A stretch of 36,700 nt of DNA from assembly GCA_913048115.1 (NCBI GenBank), contig CAJWVI010000020.1, forward strand, positions 1 to 36,700. The letters run 5' to 3'. The translations under genes and the position numbers were made by a program. The stretch comes from an uncultured Flavobacteriaceae bacterium. Lineage in GTDB: Bacteria; Bacteroidota; Bacteroidia; Flavobacteriales; Flavobacteriaceae. How positions within the stretch are numbered: the first letter of the stretch is position 1; every line of letters begins with the position of its first letter. The notes under the pieces were generated by a model, which made no database searches, was not told the DNA's origin, and saw nothing but the letters and a program-made list of their open reading frames with translations. Below, piece by piece: positions 25,032 to 34,696 of this stretch.

Positions 25032-25874
25032 TTAGTTTTCTATTGTTGCTTGGTACTTTTCTAGTCTTTTATCTATCGCTGCAATAAGAGCGTCTGCATC
25101 TTCTTTTTTGTCGCCAGCTTTATAATATTTTAAATATGTACTGTAATATTCTTTTGATACAAGAAGGCGCTCCTTCTGTACTGATGGAATACTTGAAATT
25201 GCTCTATTGTATGATGCTTCTACTCTACCGTAAAATGCAACTTCCCTAAATACTGATCCTGGATGATCACTAATGAAATTTTCATAAGCATCTACCGCAG
25301 GCTTATAACTTCCTACTTGTTGCCCAATTTTAAAATATTGATGGGCTTTTTCTATGTCTTTTCTTTCTAACTTTTCACGAAGCTCAGAAATTAAATCATT
25401 TGCTTCTATTCTATATAGGGAATTTGGATATTTATTTACAAAGGCTTGTAATTTATCTATGCCTTTTCCAGTATCTTTTTGATCTAGAGAGTAGTTTGGA
25501 GACAATTCATAATAACTTTTTGCAGACTTATAAGCAGCTACCTCTACACTATCACTTTTAGGGTAAGTACTCTCAAAACGCTCAAATTGGTATCCAGAAA
25601 CAAAAAAGTCTCCTAAATTAAAAAATGTATTAGCATAAATATACGAAAGCTTTTCTGCTTGTGGCTTTCCTCTGTACAAAGGAACTATTTGCTCCATAAG
25701 CTTTAAAGAACTTCTAAACTTCCCTTTTTTACGAGTAGCCATTGCTACTTGGTATAAAGAATCTGCCATTTGGTATTTGGCAACACTATCTGTACCCTTC
25801 AACACGACTTGATAAGGGCTGCAAGAAGTACATAACAACGTGCAAGAAATGAATAAGAAAAAAAGGTATTTCAT
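25032..25874 (-). CDS. bamD: Outer membrane assembly lipoprotein BamD
   Basis: 280 residues from the chosen start. A lipoprotein signal peptide (KYLFFLFISCTLLCTSC) ends in a lipobox with the acylated Cys in CTSC|SPYQ. The rest is helical TPR-like repeats (SLKLMEQIVPLYRG, FFNLGDFFVSGYQFERFESTYPKS, LQAFVNKYPNSLYR, AYENFISDHPGSVF) as in BamD. With BamA it inserts beta-barrel proteins into the outer membrane. A longer frame starts at 25889, but the strong promoter at 25894-25923 puts the transcription start at about that base, so I choose the second Met at 25874. It is first in the bamD-rpoZ-coaBC-DUF4835-recN unit. Confidence 0.92.
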   Translation of the reverse strand: MKYLFFLFISCTLLCTSCSPYQVVLKGTDSVAKYQMADSLYQVAMATRKKGKFRSSLKLMEQIVPLYRGKPQAEKLSYIYANTFFNLGDFFVSGYQFERFESTYPKSDSVEVAAYKSAKSYYELSPNYSLDQKDTGKGIDKLQAFVNKYPNSLYRIEANDLISELREKLERKDIEKAHQYFKIGQQVGSYKPAVDAYENFISDHPGSVFREVAFYGRVEASYNRAISSIPSVQKERLLVSKEYYSTYLKYYKAGDKKEDADALIAAIDKRLEKYQATIEN

Positions 25875-25893
25875 AGTTTTAAAAAACATCGGG

Positions 25894-25923
25894 CAAAAGT
25901 AGTGAATTATACGTGATTACAAA
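25894..25923 (-). promoter_or_regulatory. Strong promoter of the bamD-rpoZ-coaBC unit
   Basis: On the minus strand TTTG (25923-25920), an 18-base spacer and TACTTTTG (25901-25894) match both elements of the Bacteroidota sigma-A promoter exactly (TTTG and TAnnTTTG). This is the best two-part match I found in the window. Transcription should begin around 25888-25890, giving a leader of about 15 bases to the ATG at 25874. Confidence 0.75.
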
Positions 25924-26009
25924 AACTTATTATCGTTGCTATATATTGTTCTGGCAATACTTTTACCTATTAAAATTTGAAAGAAAAAATGCTTTAAAAA
26001 CAAATCCAG

Positions 26010-26885
26010 CTAAAAGTCATTTACAAATAATTTTATTTTAGCATTTAAATCATCGCTAACCTCAACAAGGGGTAGCCTTAACGTTGCCTCACACAAACCA
26101 AGTGCTGCAAATACCGCTTTAATTCCTGCAGGGTTTCCCTGTGCAAAAATATAATCTATTGCTGGAGCTATTTTGTAATGAATATCATATGCTTGATCAA
26201 CCTTACGCGCTAAAGCATACTGAATCATCATAGAGAAGGCTTTTGGAAACCCTTCTGCAATTACAGAAATAACGCCAGAGCCTCCAGCAAGAGTCATAGG
26301 CAGAGCAATCATGTCATCACCACTTATTACCAAGAAATCCTTAGGGGTTTGAGATATCATCTCCATAGCTTGCACGATATCTCCCTTAGCTTCTTTAATA
26401 GCAACAATTTTGTCAAAATCATGCGCTAATCTAGCAACTGTTTCTGGCTCCATGTTACTGGCAGTTCTTCCTGGAACATTATACATTATTATAGGTTTTG
26501 AACTCACAGATGCTATGGCTGCAAAGTGCCTGTAAATACCTTCTTGAGTGGGCTTGTTATACATAGGAGAGACAGATAAAATTGCAGTAAACACTGCAAT
26601 ATCTCTAGATGTAAACTCATCCATTACAGCTTGAGTATTGTTGCCTCCAATACCTAAGACCAAAGGCAATGTGCCACCGTTGGCAGCAACAACAGTATCA
26701 ATAACCAGTTGTTTTTCATCCTTAGAAAGCACAGCGCTCTCTGCAGTAGTACCAAGCACTACCAAATAATTAACGCCATTTTCTATTTGAAAATGAACAA
26801 TACGAGTCAAGCCAGCTGTATCAACTGCTCCATCTTTTGTAAAAGGGGTAATTAACGCGACACCTGTACCAATGAGTTCTTTCAT
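26010..26885 (-). CDS. dapA: 4-hydroxy-tetrahydrodipicolinate synthase
   Basis: 291 residues. DapA condenses pyruvate with aspartate semialdehyde, the first committed step of the diaminopimelate/lysine pathway, in the cytosol. Seen: GTTAES (45-50) with Thr46-Thr47 of the proton relay, Tyr109, Tyr135 in MYNVPGRT with Arg140, and the Schiff-base lysine Lys164 in VAIKEAKGD. Normal length and order. The ATG overlaps the DUF6913 gene stop by four bases (ATGA), so dapA is translationally coupled to it. No riboswitch-like leader precedes the pair. dapD, in the same pathway, is at 2279-3094. Confidence 0.97.
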   Translation of the reverse strand: MKELIGTGVALITPFTKDGAVDTAGLTRIVHFQIENGVNYLVVLGTTAESAVLSKDEKQLVIDTVVAANGGTLPLVLGIGGNNTQAVMDEFTSRDIAVFTAILSVSPMYNKPTQEGIYRHFAAIASVSSKPIIMYNVPGRTASNMEPETVARLAHDFDKIVAIKEAKGDIVQAMEMISQTPKDFLVISGDDMIALPMTLAGGSGVISVIAEGFPKAFSMMIQYALARKVDQAYDIHYKIAPAIDYIFAQGNPAGIKAVFAALGLCEATLRLPLVEVSDDLNAKIKLFVNDF

Positions 26886-27403
26886 GATTGTGTTTTTCCT
26901 AATATTTTTAAATATTTTGTAAGCTCGGTAATTACTGCCGCTGTATCGTTTGGGTCTACAGATAAAATAAGGTCAAAAAATCGCGGATCTGCCCCTTTAA
27001 ATCCTACTTTAAACTTTGCCCTACTTTGCGCCACAACAGTATCTAAATGCAAATGTTCTTTATCCAACATAAAGATGAGTACATCTATGCAGGTTGCAAC
27101 AAACTCTTTTGCAGAATCTCCAATGATCCTCCCTTTAAATGAAATATCCTTTTCAGAGAACTGATCCCGCAATAAAGACGGAGTGTTTTTTTGAAATGTT
27201 ACAAAAGAAAAAAACTGTGTCTTTGACTCTGAAACAAAAAGTGACCTTGCAATTTTATGATATGCTGAAACCTCGTTGACCTGATCACCGTCATACAAAA
27301 AAGCTATCGTATGCATCTTGGCGTTTAACTGAGAAACATCTCTTTTTGCCAATGCAGCTGTTATTGCTTTTTTGTAGTATTTTTTCTTTATTATTTTAAA
27401 CAT
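26882..27403 (-). CDS. DUF6913 family protein
   Basis: 173 residues from the chosen ATG. It begins [14 protein letters not shown], lysine-rich and amphipathic, followed by a mixed alpha/beta region ([70 protein letters not shown]). It fits the small Bacteroidota family DUF6913, of unknown function, that I recall next to dapA or ligA. A longer frame begins with TTG at 27445, but that base lies upstream of the likely promoter box at 27422-27429, so I reject it. Coupled to dapA by ATGA. No membrane segment or signal peptide. Family call moderately sure. Confidence 0.75.
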   Translation of the reverse strand: MFKIIKKKYYKKAITAALAKRDVSQLNAKMHTIAFLYDGDQVNEVSAYHKIARSLFVSESKTQFFSFVTFQKNTPSLLRDQFSEKDISFKGRIIGDSAKEFVATCIDVLIFMLDKEHLHLDTVVAQSRAKFKVGFKGADPRFFDLILSVDPNDTAAVITELTKYLKILGKTQS

Positions 27404-27421
27404 ATACGCGCAAATAGTGTT

Positions 27422-27429
27422 CAAAAATA
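27422..27429 (-). promoter_or_regulatory. Candidate -7 promoter box for the DUF6913-dapA unit
   Basis: CAAAAATA on the plus strand is TATTTTTG on the minus strand, a full TAnnTTTG match. It lies 18 bases before the ATG at 27403 and decides against the longer TTG start at 27445. The -33 element is weak. Confidence 0.5.
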
Positions 27430-27457
27430 CAAGTTTATACTGCAATTTTCTGAAATA

Positions 27458-29530
<2,073 letters not shown>

Positions 29531-29558
29531 TTAATCAAAAAAAATGACTTCAGAAAAA

Positions 29559-30122
29559 CTACCAAACTGTTTTGTCTGGAGCCTCAAAAGCATCCATTTT
29601 TTTTAATAAGCCGTCTACGGTTTTGTCTAACAGCAAAAGATCTAGATTCTGTTGTTTTACAAAACCGAGCAATACCATTTTCTGTAATGATGCAAGCAAC
29701 TCATCATAAAATCCATTTATATTTAACAAACCAATAGGTTTTTTATGTTGGCCTAACTGCAAACCTGTAGCGATTTCAAAGAGCTCCTCTAAAGTACCAA
29801 AACCACCTGGAAGGGTAATAAAACCATCACTTATGTCTAGCATCTTAAGCTTACGATCGTTCATGTTTTTGGTAGTGATTACCTCGTATAGATTGGCATG
29901 TAAGACTTCTTTCTTTTTTAAAAACTCAGGAATGACACCTATTACACGACCACCCCCATCAACAACGGTTTGGGCTATGGTACCCATAACACCAATTTTA
30001 GCGCCACCATACACCAAATGGTTACCTCGTTGCAACAGGGCCTCTCCTAGGGCAATTGCTGCCCGGGTAATCTTAGGGTCTTTACCATCACTACTTCCAC
30101 AAAACACACAGATACTTTTCAT
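29559..30122 (-). CDS. LOG family (TIGR00730) protein, probable cytokinin-type riboside 5'-monophosphate phosphoribohydrolase
   Basis: 187 residues from the chosen start. It begins MKSICVFCGSSDG and contains GGAKIGVMG, KLKMLDISDGFITLPGGFGTLEE with the family motif PGGFGT..E, and a closing LQKMVLLGF region. LOG proteins cleave N6-modified AMP to free base and ribose 5-phosphate, or act as AMP/pyrimidine 5'-nucleotide nucleosidases. The exact substrate here is unknown. A start four codons earlier (30134) exists, but the ATG at 30122 forms the usual ATGA overlap with the prmC stop and gives the conserved N-terminus, so I prefer it. Confidence 0.9.
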   Translation of the reverse strand: MKSICVFCGSSDGKDPKITRAAIALGEALLQRGNHLVYGGAKIGVMGTIAQTVVDGGGRVIGVIPEFLKKKEVLHANLYEVITTKNMNDRKLKMLDISDGFITLPGGFGTLEELFEIATGLQLGQHKKPIGLLNINGFYDELLASLQKMVLLGFVKQQNLDLLLLDKTVDGLLKKMDAFEAPDKTVW

Positions 30123-30970
30123 ATTTTTTGACATTTAATCATTCTTGGTACGGCTCTAAAATCTTTTTTAATCTCAATTTTCATAAAACCCAACTGTGCT
30201 AATAAAATAGACATCTCGGTAGCTAAGTATTCGTTAATCTCAAAATACAGCCAGCCCTCTGGACTTAAAGATTCTAATGCTAATTGGGCTATTTTTCTAT
30301 AAAAGACTAATGGATCTTCATTGGTCACAAACAAGGCACTAGCTGGCTCATACTCTAGCACATTAGAACTCATAGCTGTTTTTTCTAATTCACGCACATA
30401 AGGGGGGTTAGAGATAATAACATCATAGGTTTGTTTTAAATTGGTGACTTTTAATATATCTTTTTTATGAAACGCAACCAAAACTTCATTTTCTAGGGCA
30501 TTAGCAGTGGCTATCTCAAGAGCTTCTTGTGAAATATCGATAGCAGAAACACTTGCCACTGGAAGGCTTTTTGCCACAGCTACAGCAATACAACCAGACC
30601 CAGTACCGATATCTAAGATACGGCAAGGAACTTGATGAAAACTCTCATTAGATAAAATCCAATCAACCAACTCTTCGGTTTCAGGCCTTGGAATGAGCGT
30701 ATCTTTAGTTAGCTTAAAAGTAAGGCCATAAAATTCGGTCTCACCTAAAATATATTGAATAGGTTCCTGTGCCTTAAGGCGCTCTGTAGCCATTTCAAAG
30801 GAGGATATATGCGCTTTAGAGATCGTGATATCTTTGTTGAGAGAGGTTTGAAACCTTGAATATTTCAGAAAAAAATCACAGAGCATATAGAAGAAAGAGA
30901 CTATTTCTTCTTGATGGTGAACATCTTTTAATGCACTAGTGAAATTTATTTTTAATTGGTGAAGTTTCAA
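30119..30970 (-). CDS. prmC: Peptide chain release factor N5-glutamine methyltransferase
   Basis: 283 residues. PrmC (HemK) methylates the Gln of the GGQ motif in release factors RF1 and RF2, aiding translation termination. A helical N-terminal domain (about 1-75) is followed by a SAM methyltransferase fold: DIGTGSGCIAVAVA (120-133) binds SAM and NPPY (188-191) is the catalytic motif, with RPETEELVDW just before. The start is TTG (plus-strand CAA at 30968-30970): no ATG or GTG lies between it and the upstream stop, and it gives MKLHQLKINF as in relatives. It follows the GNAT gene by 5 bases and overlaps the LOG gene by four, so the three form one transcript. Confidence 0.95.
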   Translation of the reverse strand: MKLHQLKINFTSALKDVHHQEEIVSFFYMLCDFFLKYSRFQTSLNKDITISKAHISSFEMATERLKAQEPIQYILGETEFYGLTFKLTKDTLIPRPETEELVDWILSNESFHQVPCRILDIGTGSGCIAVAVAKSLPVASVSAIDISQEALEIATANALENEVLVAFHKKDILKVTNLKQTYDVIISNPPYVRELEKTAMSSNVLEYEPASALFVTNEDPLVFYRKIAQLALESLSPEGWLYFEINEYLATEMSILLAQLGFMKIEIKKDFRAVPRMIKCQKI

Positions 30971-30975
30971 ACTAA

Positions 30976-31461
30976 TTACAATTTTTTAAGCATTTGTACT
31001 GGACAGGAAAAATGCCCTGTATCACCTAGTGGTTTTTCTAAGTATTTAAAACCAGATCTCAAATATAACTTTTGCGCCGCTTTCATGTAGGTCATGGTCT
31101 CTATATAGCAACTATCAAAACAAAACGCGGTAGCTGTCTCTAGACAACGTTGCATCATTGCGGCACCAATACCTCTGGCTCTTGCAGATTCTAAATAATA
31201 CATTTTTTGAAGCTCGCAGACCTTGCCAGTATAGTTTTCTAATTTTGAAATACCCGCTCCTCCTATTACAATGTCGTTTTCTTCAACTACAAAATACGCA
31301 GCATCTTTTTTTTGATAGGTTTCAAACATACAATCTAGTGCTTTGTCTGCATATGCTGTTCCAACTTTTGGCACCCCAAGATCCACCAATACCTCTCTAA
31401 TCACCCTGGCAATCTGCGGATTATCTTTTTTTTGTATCGGTCTAATAATAGGCTTACTCAT
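30976..31461 (-). CDS. GNAT family N-acetyltransferase
   Basis: 161 residues, a single GNAT fold. Acetyl-CoA-binding motif A is seen as SARARGIGAAMMQRCLE (pyrophosphate loop R.RG.G), with ELQKMYYL before it as strand 4 and AAQKLYLRSGFKYL as the later helix/strand. The acceptor substrate cannot be inferred. Cytosolic. It is the first gene of the GNAT-prmC-LOG unit and divergent from ribD with only 27 bases between the starts, so the two promoters overlap. ATG start. Confidence 0.9.
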   Translation of the reverse strand: MSKPIIRPIQKKDNPQIARVIREVLVDLGVPKVGTAYADKALDCMFETYQKKDAAYFVVEENDIVIGGAGISKLENYTGKVCELQKMYYLESARARGIGAAMMQRCLETATAFCFDSCYIETMTYMKAAQKLYLRSGFKYLEKPLGDTGHFSCPVQMLKKL

Positions 31462-31488
31462 CTATTAAAATCATTGTATTTTTACAGC

Positions 31489-32586
31489 GTGAAGATACAT
31501 CAAAAATATATGAGACGCTGTGTTCAATTAGCCAAAAATGGCTTAGGAAACACCTACCCAAATCCTCTAGTAGGTAGTGTTTTAGTATATAATGACACTA
31601 TTATTGGCGAAGGTTGGCATCATAAGGCAGGGCAAGCTCATGCAGAGGTTCACGCCATCACAAATGTACAAACCAATGCTAATGCCACAATAATAATAGC
31701 ACAAGAAGCTATGGCTTCAACAAAAGAGCTATTAAGTAAAGCAACAATATACGTAAGTTTAGAGCCCTGTAGTCATGTAGGAAAAACACCTCCGTGTGCT
31801 AATTTAATAATCGCTAGCGGTATTAAAAGTGTTGTGGTAGGAAGCACAGACCCAAACCCAAAAGTAGCTGGCAAAGGCCTGCTAAAATTAAAAGAGGCAG
31901 GCTGCAGCATTATAGTTGATGTCTTAAAAGATGAGTGCAATCAACTCAACAAACGCTTTTTTACATTTCAAAATAAAAAGCGGCCTTATGTATTTTTAAA
32001 ATGGGCACAAACAAGAAATGGATACATAGCTCCTACATCAAGAAAAAAACGCGCACCTGTTTGGATAACCAACATTTTTTCTAGGCAACAAGTACATCAA
32101 CTAAGAACCAAAGAACAAGGCATCGTAGTTGGAACCGCTACAGTACTTTTTGACAATCCAAGGCTTACAGCTCGTAATTGGCATGGACATTCTCCCACAC
32201 GCATTATAATAGACCGCAGCTTAAAAATACCAAAGACATCTGCTGTGTATGATAATAAGGCATCCACTATAATTATTACAGAAATGCCTGTTAAAGAAAT
32301 ACAGAGCCCTACAGTTGTTGTGGAGACGATCTCATTTCAGAAAAATCTAGCATCACAAATATGTGCTATTGCATACAAACACAAACTACAAAGTATCATA
32401 ATAGAGGGAGGCGCTCAAACACTTCAAACATTTATAGATGAATCTATGTGGGATGAAGCACTAGTTTATACTGGAAAAGTTAACTTTGAAAGTGGAATTA
32501 AAGCACCACACTTACAGCAAACAAGATGTATAAAAAAGAGCATTAAAGGCACCAGTCTCTCTGTCTACAAAAACAACACTCAATGA
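31489..32586 (+). CDS. ribD: Bifunctional diaminohydroxyphosphoribosylaminopyrimidine deaminase / 5-amino-6-(5-phosphoribosylamino)uracil reductase
   Basis: 365 residues from the chosen start. RibD deaminates and then reduces the pyrimidine made by GTP cyclohydrolase II in riboflavin synthesis. The N-terminal deaminase has zinc motifs HAEVHAI (51-57, with Glu53) and PCSHVGKTPPC (93-103). The C-terminal reductase (about 160-365) includes RNWHGHSPTRIIIDR and IIIEGGAQTLQTFI. The longest frame opens with TTG at 31432, inside the start of the divergent GNAT gene. GTG at 31489 instead gives MKIHQKYMRRCVQLA, the usual beginning, and is preferred. The TGA overlaps the next gene's ATG (ATGA). No FMN riboswitch fits in the 27-base gap. 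Confidence 0.93.
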   Translation: MKIHQKYMRRCVQLAKNGLGNTYPNPLVGSVLVYNDTIIGEGWHHKAGQAHAEVHAITNVQTNANATIIIAQEAMASTKELLSKATIYVSLEPCSHVGKTPPCANLIIASGIKSVVVGSTDPNPKVAGKGLLKLKEAGCSIIVDVLKDECNQLNKRFFTFQNKKRPYVFLKWAQTRNGYIAPTSRKKRAPVWITNIFSRQQVHQLRTKEQGIVVGTATVLFDNPRLTARNWHGHSPTRIIIDRSLKIPKTSAVYDNKASTIIITEMPVKEIQSPTVVVETISFQKNLASQICAIAYKHKLQSIIIEGGAQTLQTFIDESMWDEALVYTGKVNFESGIKAPHLQQTRCIKKSIKGTSLSVYKNNTQ

Positions 32587-33458
32587 TTTACTTGGTATTA
32601 AGTATTTTTGCATCAACACTTATTTTTGTTATTTTCAAGCTTTTTGCTAAATACAACATTAACACCCTACAAGCTATTGTTGTAAATTATCTTATAGCGT
32701 GTATTTGTGGTCTTATTGGCTACCAAAATAGTATAGAACTATCGCTAATACCTCAATATGATTGGTTCTACTACACCCTGGGGCTAGGCGCTCTGTTTAT
32801 TATAGTTTTTAACCTAATGGCTACCACGACTCAGCAAAGTGGTTTATCTGTTGTTTCTGTAGCAACAAAAATGGCTGTTGTAATTCCTATTGGATTTGGA
32901 CTTTGGTATTATCAAGAACCCTTGGGTATGTTGAAAGGAGTTGGTATTGTTTTTGCTTTACTAGCGGTATACCTTGCATCTTTAAAAACAAAGAGCGGGG
33001 AGCCCCTAAAAAGTAAAAGCTTACTTTTTCCGATACTAGTATTCTTAGGGAGTGGTCTTATTGACACCAGCCTAAACTTTTTGCAAAACGATTTTATAGA
33101 AGATAAAAAACTAATACCTCTTTTTTCTGCTACTATTTTTGCGGCAGCTGGAATAATTGGCCTTTGTGTGATTGCCACACAAAAAATAAGAGGTGTTTTT
33201 AAATTTGAGATAAAAAATATCGTGGCTGGTATAGCATTAGGAGTGCCAAATTACTTCTCTATTTACTTTTTAGTAAAATCCTTGCGAAGTGATTTGTTTG
33301 ATAGCTCTGGAATTTTCACCATTAATAATGTAGCCATAGTGATTTTATCTACCATGGTAGGAATTCTATTTTTTAGAGAGAAGCTTTCTTTAAAAAACTG
33401 GATAGGAATCATTTTAGCTATCATAAGCATTGGTCTGGTAACAATAGCTAAAACATAG
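32583..33458 (+). CDS. EamA/DMT-type membrane transporter
   Basis: 291 residues with about ten predicted membrane segments in two five-helix halves, the layout of the drug/metabolite transporter superfamily. The first half runs to about 135 and the second starts near LLFPILVFLGSGLIDTSLNFLQ. The last segments (VAIVILSTMVGILFFREKLSLKNWIGIILAIISIGLV) show the typical EamA ending. Substrate unknown. It is coupled to ribD by an ATGA overlap and its stop directly abuts the YigZ ATG. Placement with ribD hints at, but does not show, export of a flavin-related compound. Confidence 0.85.
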   Translation: MIYLVLSIFASTLIFVIFKLFAKYNINTLQAIVVNYLIACICGLIGYQNSIELSLIPQYDWFYYTLGLGALFIIVFNLMATTTQQSGLSVVSVATKMAVVIPIGFGLWYYQEPLGMLKGVGIVFALLAVYLASLKTKSGEPLKSKSLLFPILVFLGSGLIDTSLNFLQNDFIEDKKLIPLFSATIFAAAGIIGLCVIATQKIRGVFKFEIKNIVAGIALGVPNYFSIYFLVKSLRSDLFDSSGIFTINNVAIVILSTMVGILFFREKLSLKNWIGIILAIISIGLVTIAKT

Positions 33459-34070
33459 ATGGAAGCGCCAAAAGACACCTACAAAACGATCCTAAAAGCC
33501 TCTCCAGAAACTTTGTTTAAAGATCGAGGGAGTAAGTTTTATGGCTACGCATTCCCGGTAAACACACAAGATGATGTTAAAGCTTGTTTAGAAATATTAA
33601 AAAAAGAACACCACACAGCAAGACATTTTTGCTATGCTTGGCAGTTAGGAAAAAACTACGACAGATATAGAGCCAATGATGATGGGGAGCCTAACAACAG
33701 TGCAGGAATGCCTATTTATGGACAATTGCAAGCTTTTGAGCTCACAAATGTACTAGTAGTTTCTGTGCGTTACTTTGGAGGCACCAAACTAGGTGTTGGA
33801 GGTCTAATACAAGCCTATAAAGCGTCTGCAAAATTAACCTTAGAAACTGCTTCAATAAAACAAAGAACTATTGATACAGAGTTTCTATTAGTTTTTGAGT
33901 ACCCAGAAATCAATACAGTAATGAGAAGCATAAAAGATGAAAAAATTACGCTTGTATCTCAGCAAATGGAAACTGGATGTCGTTTTACTATATCTGTTCG
34001 GAAAAAAGAAGCCAAGCGTATTTTTATATTATTTGAAAACACCTATAAAGTCACCATAAAAAAAATATAA
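33459..34070 (+). CDS. YigZ/IMPACT family protein
   Basis: 203 residues. Family motifs: RGSKFYGYAFPV (about 23-34), HHTARHFCYAW, DDGEPNNSAGMPI and SVRYFGGTKLGVGGLIQAYK, which make up the UPF0029 domain, followed by a shorter ferredoxin-like C-terminal domain. YigZ proteins bind nucleic acid or act near the ribosome; the precise role is not settled. Cytosolic. The ATG immediately follows the EamA TAG, so the two genes are in one transcript with ribD. Convergent with the thioesterase gene, 21 bases away. Confidence 0.92.
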   Translation: MEAPKDTYKTILKASPETLFKDRGSKFYGYAFPVNTQDDVKACLEILKKEHHTARHFCYAWQLGKNYDRYRANDDGEPNNSAGMPIYGQLQAFELTNVLVVSVRYFGGTKLGVGGLIQAYKASAKLTLETASIKQRTIDTEFLLVFEYPEINTVMRSIKDEKITLVSQQMETGCRFTISVRKKEAKRIFILFENTYKVTIKKI

Positions 34071-34091
34071 GAATAATCTAATTTTTTTACC

Positions 34092-34487
34092 CTACACAAT
34101 TTTATTTAAAAGAAAATCAGGGGCTTTCATTAATTTATTTGTCTCACTATTTACAAAGACCAAAACTGTCTCACCGATGATTAAAAGTTGCCCATGTTGA
34201 TTGTGTATTTTGTAGTCAAACTCGATACGATATGTAGGAATTTTCCTTAACATCGTTGTAACGGTTAAAACATCGTCATAATGCGCAGGCGCTTTGTATT
34301 TGATGTGCAGATCTACAACTGGTAAATGAATACCATTATCTTCCATCCATTTGTATGAAAAGCCTATGTCTCTTAGCCATTCGGTCCTTCCTTGCTCTAA
34401 ATAAGGAGCGTAATTTCCGTAATAAACTATGCCCATCTTATCTGTTTCACCGTATCGAACTCGTAAGGTTGTTGTTGTTGTTTTCAA
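34092..34487 (-). CDS. Hotdog-fold acyl-CoA thioesterase (YbgC/FadM-like)
   Basis: 131 residues, a normal length for the 4-hydroxybenzoyl-CoA thioesterase family. The signature is RVRYGETDKMGIVYYGNY with catalytic Asp16; further family marks are YLEQGRTEWLRD and IKYKAPAHYDD. It hydrolyses an acyl-CoA of unknown chain. The start is TTG: no ATG occurs between it and the upstream in-frame stop, and the first internal Met (residue 18) lies inside the catalytic motif. The N-terminus has a run of five threonines from an ACA repeat. Its minus-strand TATTTTTG (34492-34485) overlaps the TTG start. Divergent from dnaA. Confidence 0.88.
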   Translation of the reverse strand: MKTTTTTLRVRYGETDKMGIVYYGNYAPYLEQGRTEWLRDIGFSYKWMEDNGIHLPVVDLHIKYKAPAHYDDVLTVTTMLRKIPTYRIEFDYKIHNQHGQLLIIGETVLVFVNSETNKLMKAPDFLLNKIV

Positions 34488-34492
34488 AAATA
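34485..34492 (-). promoter_or_regulatory. TATTTTTG box overlapping the thioesterase start codon
   Basis: A perfect TAnnTTTG on the minus strand whose last three bases are the TTG start codon itself. Either the box is chance, or the real start of transcription or translation lies elsewhere. A promoter here would start the mRNA inside the gene. Confidence 0.25.
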
Positions 34493-34546
34493 AATGATCT
34501 AAAACTTGTTAATTTTTGTGTTAGGAGGTATCGAAGCTAAACGTGC

Positions 34547-34604
34547 AAAAAAAAAACCGAAAAATCAATAGCAAAACGTTTTTTTTTTTACAAATTTGTT
34601 CACA
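34547..34604 (+). promoter_or_regulatory. dnaA upstream region: A10/T11 inverted tracts and a DnaA-box-like site
   Basis: An A-run (34547-34556) and a T-run (34579-34589) form an AT-only inverted repeat. Just after it, TTGTTCACA (34596-34604) differs from the DnaA box TTATNCACA at one position. The region lies in the thioesterase/dnaA gap. dnaA genes are often autoregulated by such boxes; a single near-match is weak support. Confidence 0.3.
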
Positions 34605-34623
34605 TATTTGTTGTGCAAGAAAG

Positions 34624-34658
34624 TTTGACTGATAAACAATATTATCGCGTTATATTTC
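34624..34658 (+). promoter_or_regulatory. Candidate promoter for dnaA
   Basis: TTTG (34624-34627) and TATATTTC (34651-34658, one base off TAnnTTTG) are 23 bases apart, slightly long. It would give a leader of about 34 bases to the ATG at 34697 and would exclude the longer GTG start at 34613. Confidence 0.35.
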
Positions 34659-34696
34659 AACACAGATTTACTAACAAATTACACTGCTTTAAAACT

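Noticed and set aside
27404-27445. Longer DUF6913 frame from TTG at 27445
   Set aside because: The start lies upstream of the likely promoter box at 27422-27429; ATG at 27403 is better placed.
31432-31488. Longer ribD frame from TTG at 31432
   Set aside because: It would overlap the start of the divergent GNAT gene and adds residues not seen in RibD; GTG at 31489 gives the conserved N-terminus.
31462-31488. FMN riboswitch upstream of ribD
   Set aside because: Only 27 bases separate ribD from the divergent GNAT gene, far too short for the RFN element, and no conserved pieces are seen.
34055-34090. A-run/T-run pair between the YigZ and thioesterase genes as a bidirectional terminator
   Set aside because: The possible stem is entirely A-T with no G-C clamp, so it does not meet the usual pattern, although the convergent arrangement makes some terminator likely.
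34613-34696. Longer dnaA frame from GTG at 34613
   Set aside because: The 28 extra residues are unlike DnaA N-termini, and the candidate promoter at 34624-34658 lies inside them; the ATG at 34697 gives the conserved beginning.
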